Below, in pieces: positions 1 to 6,967 of a DNA stretch of 11,803 nucleotides (position 1 is the stretch's first letter; each line of letters opens with the position of its first letter). The translations under genes were made by a program, and so were the position numbers. The DNA comes from an uncultured Paraburkholderia sp. Lineage in GTDB: Bacteria; Pseudomonadota; Gammaproteobacteria; Burkholderiales; Burkholderiaceae. The stretch covers positions 1 to 11,803 of the forward strand of contig CALFSF010000063.1 in the NCBI GenBank assembly GCA_937917025.1, written 5' to 3'. Below the pieces are notes generated by a model, which ran no database searches, was not told where the DNA came from, and was given only the letters and a program-made list of their open reading frames with translations.

Positions 1-945
1 CGCAGGTGTCATGCCCGACTTCAGGAACGTCGAGGGCTTCACGGCTGCGACGATTTTCACGTTCGACGGTACGACCTGCAACCGACCAAAAGTAATACGC
101 CGCGGATCGATCAGCAGCGTCGCGCCCGACGGCAGCGTGGCGCGCGCATCGGCCGCCATGGCGTAGGGCTTCACCTGGATGCCGTCGCGTGCGAGCGCGT
201 CGGCGAGTGCCTGCGGCACCTTGCCGTCGGCGACGAACAGCGACGCGCTGTCGAGCCCGATCAGCGCATGCGCGACGAACACGGGGTTGTAACTGACGTC
301 CGCGCCGCGCAGGTTCAGCAGCCACGCGAGGTCGTCGAGCGTCGAGATGAAATGCCACTGCGCGCCCTTTTGCTGCATCTCGCGGCGAATCTGGTCGAGC
401 TTGTCGGCACGCGCGACGCTCGCATGCGGCGCGGCGTGTTCGTAGACAGCCTCGACCGGCAGCGTCGGGCGTTGCGGCCAGATCGTGTCGAGCAGATCGA
501 CGTCGGTACGCAACGCGATGCCGCGCGCCGTGAGCGCATCGCTCAACGCACGCGCCACCGCCACGCCGAGCACCGCGCCGTCGACACCGACCGCCGCGCC
601 GCTTGCGACGTTCTGCGCCAGCCAGTCGATGTGCGGCGCGCTCTGCTGGCCGCCCATCATCTTCATCAGTTGCACGCCGGTGCCGGCGAGTTGCGCTTCG
701 GCCTGCACCCAGTAGCGGCTGTCGACCCAGAGGCCGGCGAAATCATCGGTGACGACGAGCGTGCCCACCGAGCCGGTGAAACCGGAGAGCCACTCGCGCC
801 CCTGCCAGCGTCCCGGCAGATATTCGGAGAGGTGGGGATCGGCGGACGGCACGAGATAAGCGGCGAGGTTTTCGCGCTTCATGGCGCCGCGCAGCAACGC
901 GATGCGCTCGGGAATGGAAGACGTTTCGGGGAGTCGGGCGTTCAT
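1..945 (-). CDS. Xaa-Pro aminopeptidase (aminopeptidase P family, M24), N-terminal part, truncated by the window edge
   Basis: Reading the minus strand from the ATG at 945-943 gives 315 codons with no stop down to base 1, so the gene continues off the left edge. The protein begins MNARLPETSSIPERIALLRG and contains the creatinase N-terminal signature (SADPHLSEYLPGRWQ near residues 35-49, then GFTGSVGTLVV and DSRYWVQAEAQL). A second creatinase-like domain follows, with the typical TLDDLAWLLNLRGADV near residues 216-231. This order is that of the three-domain (about 600-residue, XPNPEP1-like) aminopeptidase P, which removes an N-terminal residue preceding proline. The metal-binding catalytic M24 domain should lie outside the window, so activity cannot be judged. 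The start is supported by AGGTG about six bases upstream. It sits 24 bases behind the small membrane-protein gene on the same strand and may be cotranscribed with it. Confidence 0.9.
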   Translation of the reverse strand, partial: MNARLPETSSIPERIALLRGAMKRENLAAYLVPSADPHLSEYLPGRWQGREWLSGFTGSVGTLVVTDDFAGLWVDSRYWVQAEAQLAGTGVQLMKMMGGQQSAPHIDWLAQNVASGAAVGVDGAVLGVAVARALSDALTARGIALRTDVDLLDTIWPQRPTLPVEAVYEHAAPHASVARADKLDQIRREMQQKGAQWHFISTLDDLAWLLNLRGADVSYNPVFVAHALIGLDSASLFVADGKVPQALADALARDGIQVKPYAMAADARATLPSGATLLIDPRRITFGRLQVVPSNVKIVAAVKPSTFLKSGMTPA

Positions 946-969
946 TGTTTCACCTGCGGGGAATTCATC

Positions 970-1224
970 TTATCGACGGGATAAAAGGCCGACCGTCACG
1001 GCGACCGCAATCAGCGCGACGGAGGTACAGGCCAGCCATTCGAGCGTATCACCATCATGGAAGACACCGGCGACGTTGCCGGCCATCGCGGCGACGACCG
1101 CCCCGACGACGCCGGCAACCAGCGCGACCGGGATGCGCGCACGGCCTCCCCGCCGCAGCGGATGCAGCCATCCACCGACCAGCCCCACCACCGCGCCGAG
1201 TATCACGATACCTGTCCAACCCAT
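970..1224 (-). CDS. Small GlsB/YeaQ/YmgE-like (transglycosylase-associated) membrane protein
   Basis: This 84-residue protein starts MGWTGIVILGAVVGLVGGWL and is almost wholly hydrophobic. Three membrane segments are visible at roughly residues 3-20, 31-53 and 61-81. A short basic loop (HPLRRGGRAR, 21-30) follows the first, and a short tail LSRR ends the protein. Glycine-rich helices with a basic loop after helix 1 are the pattern of the GlsB/YeaQ/YmgE family, small inner-membrane proteins linked to stress responses with no established biochemical role. The family assignment rests on overall pattern only. It lies directly upstream of the aminopeptidase P gene on the same strand (24-base gap), suggesting one transcript. 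A -10-like TATAAG lies on the minus strand at 1262-1257, giving a short leader. The Shine-Dalgarno sequence is poor. Confidence 0.72.
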   Translation of the reverse strand: MGWTGIVILGAVVGLVGGWLHPLRRGGRARIPVALVAGVVGAVVAAMAGNVAGVFHDGDTLEWLACTSVALIAVAVTVGLLSRR

Positions 1225-1256
1225 CAGCGACAGGCCCCGAATGATTTAAGACCGCT

Positions 1257-1262
1257 CTTATA
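1257..1262 (-). promoter_or_regulatory. Possible -10 box for the small membrane protein / aminopeptidase P genes
   Basis: The minus strand reads TATAAG here, five of six matches to TATAAT, about 33 bases before the ATG at 1224. No good -35 is visible at 16-18 bases. A short inverted repeat TAAGA-CCGC-TCTTA (1247-1260) overlaps it and could be an operator or chance. Confidence 0.35.
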
Positions 1263-1507
1263 GGGTCGAAGCGTTTGCACAGCTAGCATTTTTGTCTCGT
1301 TAACTAACAGGTCAGCACGGCGGCTTGCGTGTAGCGGTTGAGTTTAGGGGCCGGGGTAGCGCAAGGCAAGCCACACGGGTCTTGCCCGAGCAGGGTGCGA
1401 TCCGTCTTCCGGCCCGGTTCGAGCCGACACCCAGCCGCGCAACGCGACTTTTGAACGTCCACCGGCCGGGCGGGCGGACGCGCCGAATGTGCTGAACGTG
1501 CTCCCTT

Positions 1508-2197
1508 ATGCGAATTGCGCTCGTCGAGCCAGACGGCCGCCAGGCCGAACTGATTGGTCGTCTACTGCTTGCCGGCGGCCATGCCTGCGAGCACTTCCAG
1601 GCGAGCACACCATTTCTGGCAAGCGCCGCCAGCCAGACCTTCGACCTGCTTCTGGTGGATGCCTGGTCCGGCGACCGCGCCGCCGAAGACGTCATTCCAC
1701 TCGCTCGCAAGATGCTGCCCGACCTGCCCGTCATGGTGCTGATCACGGCGCCGCGCGAAAGCGAGATCGTCTCGATCCTGCACGCCGGCGCCGACGACTG
1801 CCTGACCAAGCCCGTACGCGGCCCCGAAATGCTGGCGCGCGTCGACGCGCTGCTACGGCGGGCCGGCGTGCGGCGGCCGCGCAGCCAGCCGTGCAACATC
1901 TTCGGCGAGTACGTTTTCGAAACGGCGCACGACGCCGTCACGTTCCGCGGTCAGCGCGTCGCGCTGACGCCAAAGGAATTCCGCTTCGCGCTGCTGCTGT
2001 TCACCAACCTGTCGCGGCCGGTCTCACGCGCACACATCCTCGAAACGGTCTGGAAGCGCGGCCGCGACGTAAGGTCGCGCACCCTCGACACGCACGCATC
2101 GCGGCTGCGCTCGAAACTCCAGCTGCGCCCGGAGCTCGGCTACGCGCTCACACCGCTCTACGGCTACGGATACCAGCTCGACCGCGTCGCGGCCTGA
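1508..2197 (+). CDS. Orphan OmpR/PhoB-family response regulator with atypical receiver pocket
   Basis: This 229-residue protein has a receiver domain (about 1-115) and an OmpR-type winged-helix DNA-binding domain (about 130-226). In the receiver, the likely phosphoacceptor is D51 (DLLLVDAWSG), the switch Thr is T80 (VLIT) and the conserved Lys is K101 (LTKP). The usual acidic pair after beta-1 reads E7-P8-D9 instead of ED or DD, and the aromatic switch position in the DDYLTKP-type motif is Cys98. The output domain is conventional: LTPKEFRFALLLF, VSRAHILETVW, RTLDTHASRLRSKL and the wing GYGYQL. No histidine kinase lies nearby, so its partner, if any, is encoded elsewhere. The start is the first ATG after an in-frame TGA at 1493, but no Shine-Dalgarno is visible. 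It ends 103 bases before hemA on the same strand. Whether it controls hemA is inference. Confidence 0.88.
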   Translation: MRIALVEPDGRQAELIGRLLLAGGHACEHFQASTPFLASAASQTFDLLLVDAWSGDRAAEDVIPLARKMLPDLPVMVLITAPRESEIVSILHAGADDCLTKPVRGPEMLARVDALLRRAGVRRPRSQPCNIFGEYVFETAHDAVTFRGQRVALTPKEFRFALLLFTNLSRPVSRAHILETVWKRGRDVRSRTLDTHASRLRSKLQLRPELGYALTPLYGYGYQLDRVAA

Positions 2198-2256
2198 CCC
2201 TGCGGCAGCCTTCTTCCCGGTATCAGACACGCTCAATGAAAGATCCCCGGAAACGC

Positions 2257-2262
2257 TATAAT
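2257..2262 (+). promoter_or_regulatory. Likely -10 box of the hemA promoter
   Basis: A perfect TATAAT lies 38 bases before the hemA ATG, in the gap after the response-regulator gene, predicting transcription from about 2269 and a leader of roughly 30 bases. The -35 region (around 2233-2240, TCAATGAA) is a poor match, so an activator may be needed. This is the best promoter candidate for the hemA-prfA-prmC group. Confidence 0.55.
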
Positions 2263-2300
2263 ATTGCGCTACACCATAGCGCCGCCCACAATCGCGCCCC

Positions 2301-3614
2301 ATGCAGCTTCTAACGATCGGAATCAACCACCACACCGCGCCTGTCGCCTTGCGCGAACGCGTGGCGTTTCCGCTCGAACAGCTCAAACCGGCGCTCGCGA
2401 CGTTCAAGGACATCTGGCTCGGCCCGGCCCCCCGTTCGGCGCCCGAAGCCGCCATTCTGTCCACCTGCAACCGCACCGAACTCTACTGCGCCACCGACGA
2501 TCACGCCGCGCGCGAAGCCGCCATCCAGTGGCTGTCCCGCTATCACAATCTCCCGGTTGGGGAGCTGGCGCCGCACGTGTATGCGTTGCCGCAGTCCGAG
2601 GCCGTGCGCCATGCGTTTCGCGTCGCCTCGGGGCTCGATTCGATGGTGCTCGGCGAAACGCAGATCGTCGGCCAGATGAAGGACGCGGTGCGCACCGCAT
2701 CGGAAGCCGGCGCGCTCGGCACGTATCTGAACCAGCTTTTCCAGCGCACGTTCGCCGTCGCGAAGGAAGTGCGCAGCACGACGGAAATCGGCGCGCAGTC
2801 CGTTTCGATGGCCGCGGCGGCCGTGCGGCTCGCGCAACGCATCTTCGACAAAATCTCGAACCAGCGCGTGCTCTTCATCGGCGCGGGCGAAATGATCGAG
2901 TTGTGCGCGACGCACTTCGCCGCGCAGCAGCCGCGTGAACTCGTGGTCGCCAACCGCACCGCCGAGCGCGGTTCGCGCCTTGCCGGACGCTTCAACGGCC
3001 GCGCGATTCCGCTGGCGGAATTGCCCGCGCGCATGCACGAATTCGACATCATCGTGTCATGCACGGCGTCGACGCTGCCGATCATCGGCCTCGGCGCGAT
3101 GGAGCGCGCGGTGAAGGCGCGCCGTCACCGGCCCATTTTCATGGTCGATCTGGCCGTGCCGCGCGACATCGAACCGGAAGTCGGCAAGCTCGAAGACGTG
3201 TTTCTCTACACCGTCGACGACCTCGGCGCGATCGTCCGCGAAGGCAATGCATCGCGTCAGGCCGCCGTCGCGCAGGCCGAAGCGATCATCGAAACGCGCG
3301 TGCAGAACTTCATGCAGTGGCTCGACGCGCGCAGCATCGTGCCGGTCATCCGTCACATGCACACGCAGGCGGACTCGCTGCGCCGCGCCGAACTCGAACG
3401 CGCGCACAGAATGCTCGCGCGCGGCGACGATCCGGCCGTCGTGCTCGAAGCGCTCTCGCAGGCGCTGACGAACAAGCTGATCCACGGTCCGACGCACGCG
3501 CTCAACCGCGCCAGCAGCGAAAACCGCGACAAGCTCATCGAACTGATGAGCGGCTTCTATCATCACGGTGGAGGCTCCGGCCCGTCGGACCCGTCCGGTT
3601 CATCGGGCCGTTAG
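2301..3614 (+). CDS. hemA: Glutamyl-tRNA reductase
   Basis: HemA reduces glutamyl-tRNA(Glu) with NADPH to glutamate-1-semialdehyde, the first committed step of heme and tetrapyrrole synthesis by the C5 pathway, in the cytoplasm. The 437-residue protein begins MQLLTIGINHHTAPVALRER, the family's standard N-terminus, which fixes the start although no clear Shine-Dalgarno is seen. The catalytic cysteine is C56 in STCNRTELY. The family signature GLDSMVLGETQIVGQ follows at 111-125. The NADPH-binding Rossmann motif LFIGAGEMIE is at 191-200. The C-terminal dimerisation region includes HGPTHALNR. The last 17 residues or so form a Gly/Ser/Pro-rich tail (GGGSGPSDPSGSSGR), probably disordered. It is first in a run with prfA and prmC, as in many proteobacteria. 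In other bacteria the enzyme is controlled by heme-dependent proteolysis; nothing in this sequence tests that. Confidence 0.97.
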   Translation: MQLLTIGINHHTAPVALRERVAFPLEQLKPALATFKDIWLGPAPRSAPEAAILSTCNRTELYCATDDHAAREAAIQWLSRYHNLPVGELAPHVYALPQSEAVRHAFRVASGLDSMVLGETQIVGQMKDAVRTASEAGALGTYLNQLFQRTFAVAKEVRSTTEIGAQSVSMAAAAVRLAQRIFDKISNQRVLFIGAGEMIELCATHFAAQQPRELVVANRTAERGSRLAGRFNGRAIPLAELPARMHEFDIIVSCTASTLPIIGLGAMERAVKARRHRPIFMVDLAVPRDIEPEVGKLEDVFLYTVDDLGAIVREGNASRQAAVAQAEAIIETRVQNFMQWLDARSIVPVIRHMHTQADSLRRAELERAHRMLARGDDPAVVLEALSQALTNKLIHGPTHALNRASSENRDKLIELMSGFYHHGGGSGPSDPSGSSGR

Positions 3615-3637
3615 CGACGCTGTCGCCGCAGTATGGC

Positions 3638-3680
3638 CGGCGGCACGCCCGCCGCATGCTGGCCGGGTTCCACGCCCGGC
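3638..3680 (+). repeat. Two tandem GC-rich hairpins between hemA and prfA
   Basis: CGGCGG-cacgc-CCGCCG (3638-3654) and GCCGGG-ttccacg-CCCGGC (3662-3680) are perfect six-base-pair inverted repeats placed back to back, starting 24 bases after the hemA stop. No clean T-run follows, so they are not a classical terminator. They could mark an RNA processing point, partial attenuation or a REP-like element. Confidence 0.5.
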
Positions 3681-3722
3681 TTCCGCGAATTTCCCGATTT
3701 TCCCATTAGCAGTCGTCCTTTC

Positions 3723-3736
3723 CGGAGCCCGCTCCG
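3723..3736 (+). repeat. Short palindrome just upstream of prfA
   Basis: CGGAGC-CC-GCTCCG is a perfect 14-base inverted repeat ending nine bases before the prfA ATG. It contains the only GGAG near the start, so folding could influence ribosome access. The two-base loop is tight for RNA, and a role is unproven. Confidence 0.35.
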
Positions 3737-3745
3737 ACCCGTCCG

Positions 3746-4828
3746 ATGAAAACGAGCATGCAAAGCAAGCTCGACCAGCTCACCACCCGGCTGGCCGAAC
3801 TGAACGACCTGTTGAGCCGCGAGGACATCACCGCGAATCTCGATCAGTACCGCAAGCTGACGCGCGAGCACGCGGAGCTCGGGCCGGTCGTCGAGCACTA
3901 CGCGCTGTGGCGCCAGGCGCTCACCGACGAAGCCACCGCGCAGGAACTGCTGTCCGACGCATCGATGCGCGACTTCGCCGAAGAGGAAATCCGCGCCGCG
4001 CGCGAGCAGAAAGCGAAGCTCGAAGGCGAACTGCAGACCATGCTGCTGCCGAAAGATCCGAACGACAACCGCAACATCTTCGTCGAAATCCGTGCGGGCA
4101 CCGGCGGCGACGAATCGGCGCTGTTCGCGGGCGACTTGCTGCGCATGTATCTGCGCTACGCGGAACGCAACAAGTGGCAGGTCGAGATGATGTCGGCGAG
4201 CGAATCGGATCTCGGCGGTTACAAGGAAGTGATCGTGCGGATCGCGGGCGATGCGGCGTATTCGAAGCTGAAGTTCGAGTCCGGCGGCCATCGCGTGCAG
4301 CGCGTACCCGCCACCGAAACGCAGGGCCGCATCCACACGTCGGCGTGTACGGTCGCGGTCATGCCGGAAGCGGACGAAATCGCCGAAGTCCAGATCAATC
4401 CGGCGGATCTGCGCATCGACACGTTCCGCGCGTCCGGCGCGGGCGGCCAGCACATCAACAAGACCGATTCGGCCGTGCGGGTAACTCACTTGCCGACGGG
4501 CATCGTCGTCGAATGTCAGGATGACCGCTCGCAGCACAAGAACAAGGATCGCGCGCTCAAGGTGCTCGCCGCGCGCATCATGGACAGGCAGTCGCAGGAA
4601 CAGCACGCGAAGGAAGCCGCCACGCGCAAGAGCCTGATCGGCTCGGGCGACCGGTCGGAGCGCATCCGCACGTACAACTTTCCGCAAGGGCGTCTCACCG
4701 ATCACCGGATCAACCTGACGCTCTACCGCCTCGATGCGATCATGGACGGCGATCTCAGCGAACTCATCGCGGCGCTGGTGAGCGAACACCAGGCTGAACT
4801 GCTCGCGTCGCTCGGCGACGCCGACTGA
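3746..4828 (+). CDS. prfA: Peptide chain release factor 1 (RF1)
   Basis: RF1 recognises UAA and UAG stop codons in the ribosomal A site and triggers hydrolysis of peptidyl-tRNA. The 360-residue length equals the usual bacterial RF1 length. The stop-codon recognition tripeptide PAT is at 188-190 (RVPATETQGRIHTSA). The universal GGQ motif is at 233-235 (GAGGQHINKTDSAVR); its glutamine is the residue methylated by PrmC. The acidic coiled N-terminal domain occupies roughly residues 1-100. A PxT tripeptide rather than SPF distinguishes it from RF2. The ATG at 3746 aligns with the usual MK-S---KL N-terminus; a second in-frame ATG at 3758 is less likely. Its methylase gene prmC follows after 11 bases, indicating cotranscription. 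Confidence 0.97.
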   Translation: MKTSMQSKLDQLTTRLAELNDLLSREDITANLDQYRKLTREHAELGPVVEHYALWRQALTDEATAQELLSDASMRDFAEEEIRAAREQKAKLEGELQTMLLPKDPNDNRNIFVEIRAGTGGDESALFAGDLLRMYLRYAERNKWQVEMMSASESDLGGYKEVIVRIAGDAAYSKLKFESGGHRVQRVPATETQGRIHTSACTVAVMPEADEIAEVQINPADLRIDTFRASGAGGQHINKTDSAVRVTHLPTGIVVECQDDRSQHKNKDRALKVLAARIMDRQSQEQHAKEAATRKSLIGSGDRSERIRTYNFPQGRLTDHRINLTLYRLDAIMDGDLSELIAALVSEHQAELLASLGDAD

Positions 4829-4839
4829 CGCGCGCCGCC

Positions 4840-5703
4840 ATGCACAGCGCCGACAGTGCCGACACCGCCGCCGCCCTGTTGCGCGCCTCCGCGCTGCCGG
4901 TGCTCGAAGCGCGCGTCCTGCTCGGGCACGTGCTGGGATGGCGCCGGACAGAACTGATCACCCGCGCCGACGAGCCGCTCGACGCGACGCTCATCGCTCG
5001 GTATCGGGCGCTGGAAGCGCGGCGCCTCGCGGGTGAGCCGGTTGCGCAACTCGTCGGCGCGCGCGAATTTTTCGGGCTGGAGTTCGACGTCACGCCGCAC
5101 GTGCTGATTCCACGGCCGGAAACCGAGCTGCTGGTTGAAACCGCGCTCGAAGCACTGGAAGGCCTGAAGCAACCTCGCGTGCTCGATCTCGGCACCGGCA
5201 CGGGTGCGATTGCCGTCGCGATCGCGTCGGCGCGGCCCGACGTGCAGGTCTGGGCGGTCGATCGTTCGCCCGAGGCGCTGATTGTCGCAACGAGAAACGC
5301 CGGCAAGCTGCTCGATGCCGCGCGGCCGGGCGGCGTGCCCATGTTTTTCGAAGGCGACTGGTACGGCGCGCTGGACGCGAGTCAGGCACCGCGCTTTGAC
5401 GTCATCGTCAGTAACCCGCCTTATATCGCGAGCGGCGATCCGCATCTGTCGCAGGGTGACCTGCGCTTCGAGCCGCGCGGCGCGCTCACCGACGAAGCCG
5501 ATGGCCTATCCGCGATCCGCACGATCGTATCCGGTGCGCCCGCGTGGCTCGCGCCCGGCGGCGTGCTGTGGATGGAACACGGCTACGATCAGGCGCGGGC
5601 CGTGCGCGCGCTGCTCGAAGCCGGCGGCTTCGGCGAAGTCCGTTCGGCGTGCGATCTCGCGGGTATCGAACGCATCAGCGGCGGCCGGCGCGCCGCGGCC
5701 TGA
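4840..5703 (+). CDS. prmC: Release factor glutamine methyltransferase (PrmC/HemK)
   Basis: PrmC methylates the glutamine of the GGQ motif of RF1 and RF2 at N5 using S-adenosylmethionine, which raises termination efficiency. The 287-residue protein has the helical N-terminal substrate-binding domain (about 1-85) and then a Rossmann methyltransferase domain. Key motifs are IPRPETE (90-96), the SAM-binding loop DLGTGTGAIA (116-125), the acidic residue ending beta-2 (AVDRS, about 139-143) and the catalytic NPPY at 192-195, which holds the target glutamine. All are intact. It begins 11 bases after its substrate gene prfA, with no recognisable Shine-Dalgarno, so translational coupling is plausible. 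Confidence 0.97.
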   Translation: MHSADSADTAAALLRASALPVLEARVLLGHVLGWRRTELITRADEPLDATLIARYRALEARRLAGEPVAQLVGAREFFGLEFDVTPHVLIPRPETELLVETALEALEGLKQPRVLDLGTGTGAIAVAIASARPDVQVWAVDRSPEALIVATRNAGKLLDAARPGGVPMFFEGDWYGALDASQAPRFDVIVSNPPYIASGDPHLSQGDLRFEPRGALTDEADGLSAIRTIVSGAPAWLAPGGVLWMEHGYDQARAVRALLEAGGFGEVRSACDLAGIERISGGRRAAA

Positions 5704-5776
5704 ACCCGCGTTGCGAACGTACGAAACGGCCACACGCGCAGCAGGGCAACGCCCAGCCTGCGCAATCGAATTCCGC

Positions 5777-5782
5777 TATCAT
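5777..5782 (+). promoter_or_regulatory. Possible -10 box for grxD-ubiX
   Basis: TATCAT matches TATAAT at five of six positions and lies 42 bases before grxD in the 121-base gap after prmC. No convincing -35 is visible, so grxD could equally be read from the upstream transcript. Confidence 0.25.
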
Positions 5783-5824
5783 CTGGGTCTATCCCCGCAA
5801 TTTCCGAAAACCGCAAGGTCAGTC

Positions 5825-6136
5825 ATGGATACGCAAGAACGCATCAAGCAAATCGTCGACGAAAACAACGTCGTGCTCTTCATGAAGGGCAACGCGCAAT
5901 TCCCGATGTGCGGCTTTTCGGGCCGCGCCATCCAGATCCTGAAAGCGTGCAACGTCGGTGAGTTCAAGACGGTCAACGTCCTCGATGACGAAGGCATCCG
6001 TCAGGGCATCAAGGAATTCTCGAACTGGCCGACCATTCCGCAGCTTTACGTGAAGGGTGAGTTCGTCGGCGGCTCGGACATCATGATGGAGATGTACGAG
6101 TCCGGCGAACTGCAGCAACTGTTCGCGGCTGCGTAA
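5825..6136 (+). CDS. grxD: Monothiol glutaredoxin, Grx4 type
   Basis: This 103-residue protein belongs to the monothiol CGFS glutaredoxins, which bind and hand over [2Fe-2S] clusters with glutathione, often with BolA-type partners, in the cytoplasm. The active-site CGFS is at residues 29-32 (QFPMCGFSGRA). It is preceded by the family's VVLFMKG, and followed by the cis-proline region WPTIPQLYVKGEFVGGSDI, which helps bind glutathione. Length and motifs match Grx4 closely. The frame is open far upstream through prmC, but the ATG at 5825 is the right start: it has AAGG at 5815-5818, six bases ahead, and gives the family-standard N-terminus MDTQERIKQIV. The 121-base gap after prmC is larger than others in the cluster. 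ubiX follows after 11 or 23 bases. Confidence 0.96.
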   Translation: MDTQERIKQIVDENNVVLFMKGNAQFPMCGFSGRAIQILKACNVGEFKTVNVLDDEGIRQGIKEFSNWPTIPQLYVKGEFVGGSDIMMEMYESGELQQLFAAA

Positions 6137-6147
6137 TCCCGCTTCGC

Positions 6148-6768
6148 GTGGCGCGCGCCATGGAAACCGGGGCTGCGCCCGCGCCGGCCACGCGCCGGCT
6201 GATCATCGCGATCACTGGCGCGACCGGTGCCGTCTACGGTATCCGGCTGCTCGAGACGCTGCGCCGGCTGGGCGGCGTCGAGAGCCATCTGTTGATCTCC
6301 AGCGCCGGCTGGCTCAACGTCCAGCACGAACTCCAGCTCAGCAAGGACGACGTGCATCCGCTCGCGGATGTCGTCCATTCGGTGCGCGACGTCGGCGCGA
6401 GCATCGCGTCGGGTTCGTTCGCCACCGACGGCATGATCATCGCGCCCTGCTCGATGAAAACGCTTGCGAGCATCGCACACGGCTTCGCCGATAACCTCAT
6501 CACCCGCGCCGCCGACGTCACGCTCAAGGAGCGCCGCCGGCTCGTGCTGATGGTGCGCGAAACGCCGTTCAACCTCGCGCATCTGCGCAACATGACGGCC
6601 GTCACCGAAATGGGCGGCGTGATTTTCCCGCCGCTACCCGCGTTCTACAACCAGCCGGCATCGATCGACGAAATGGTCGATCAGACCGTCGCGCGCGTGC
6701 TCGATCTGTTCGCGCTGGGTCCGGCGCTCGCGCCCGCGTGGCCGGGCCTGCGCGGAACGCACGACTGA
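6148..6768 (+). CDS. ubiX: Flavin prenyltransferase UbiX
   Basis: UbiX joins a dimethylallyl group to FMN, making the prenylated flavin cofactor used by the decarboxylase UbiD in ubiquinone synthesis. The 206-residue reading contains the family's hallmarks: IIAITGATGAVYGIRLLE near the N-terminus (flavin-binding fold), SGSFATDGMIIAPCSMKTLASIAHG, the strongly conserved LVLMVRETPFNLAHLRNM, and GGVIFPPLPAFYNQP. The start is uncertain. GTG at 6148 gives an extra MARA, while ATG at 6160 (METGAAP) would also fit; neither has a visible Shine-Dalgarno, and the family core begins only around RRLIIAIT. The last 20 or so residues (ALAPAWPGLRGTHD) are poorly conserved. It directly follows grxD. No ubiD is present here, so the two-enzyme system is split in the genome. 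Confidence 0.95.
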   Translation: MARAMETGAAPAPATRRLIIAITGATGAVYGIRLLETLRRLGGVESHLLISSAGWLNVQHELQLSKDDVHPLADVVHSVRDVGASIASGSFATDGMIIAPCSMKTLASIAHGFADNLITRAADVTLKERRRLVLMVRETPFNLAHLRNMTAVTEMGGVIFPPLPAFYNQPASIDEMVDQTVARVLDLFALGPALAPAWPGLRGTHD

Positions 6769-6799
6769 ATCCGCCGTAAGCGCGACCGCCGGCGAGCAA

Positions 6800-6821
6800 C
6801 GGCCGCGCGAATCGGCGCGGC
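6800..6821 (+). repeat. GC-rich hairpin after ubiX
   Basis: GGCCGCGC-gaatcg-GCGCGGCC is a perfect eight-base-pair inverted repeat 31 bases after the ubiX stop. It lacks a following T-run, so it may be a weak terminator or 3'-end stabilising structure rather than a full intrinsic terminator. Confidence 0.45.
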
Positions 6822-6893
6822 CCTCCGGTAGCCAGGGCGTTCGGTCTCGCGATTACCTACATCCGCGAGACAATCAAATCCGTTTTGCGCCGT

Positions 6894-6921
6894 TTATCAA
6901 ACGACAGTGCGCCTCTATAGT
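6894..6921 (+). promoter_or_regulatory. Possible sigma-70 promoter for the dioxygenase gene
   Basis: TTATCA (6894-6899) and TATAGT (6916-6921) are spaced by 16 bases and resemble -35 and -10 boxes, about 46 bases before the ATG at 6968. The surrounding stretch is locally AT-richer than the genes. The -35 match is modest. Confidence 0.4.
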
Positions 6922-6967
6922 GGTAGTAACGAAACCTTCTGGCCGCTAACCACGCGGCTTCGCTGCC

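Noticed and set aside
268..984. Open frame of 238 codons on the plus strand at the left end
   Set aside because: The minus strand of the same stretch encodes a convincing aminopeptidase P N-terminus with a ribosome-binding site; the plus frame is Arg/Asp/Ala-rich noise.
1365..1386. Inverted repeat GGCAAG...CTTGCC upstream of the response regulator
   Set aside because: The arms are only six bases with a ten-base loop, with no promoter nearby to give it meaning; chance occurrence is likely.
2310..3038. Open frame of 242 codons on the minus strand, opposite hemA
   Set aside because: It is antisense to hemA and shows no domain motifs.
3611..4789. Open frame of 392 codons on the minus strand, opposite prfA
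   Set aside because: It is antisense to release factor 1 with Arg/Ala-rich composition typical of reverse-frame translation.
5282..6136. Glutaredoxin as a 284-residue fusion starting inside prmC
   Set aside because: The frame is open but the upstream part overlaps prmC and is Arg/Ser/Ala-rich. The ATG at 5825 has a good AAGG site and gives the exact family length.
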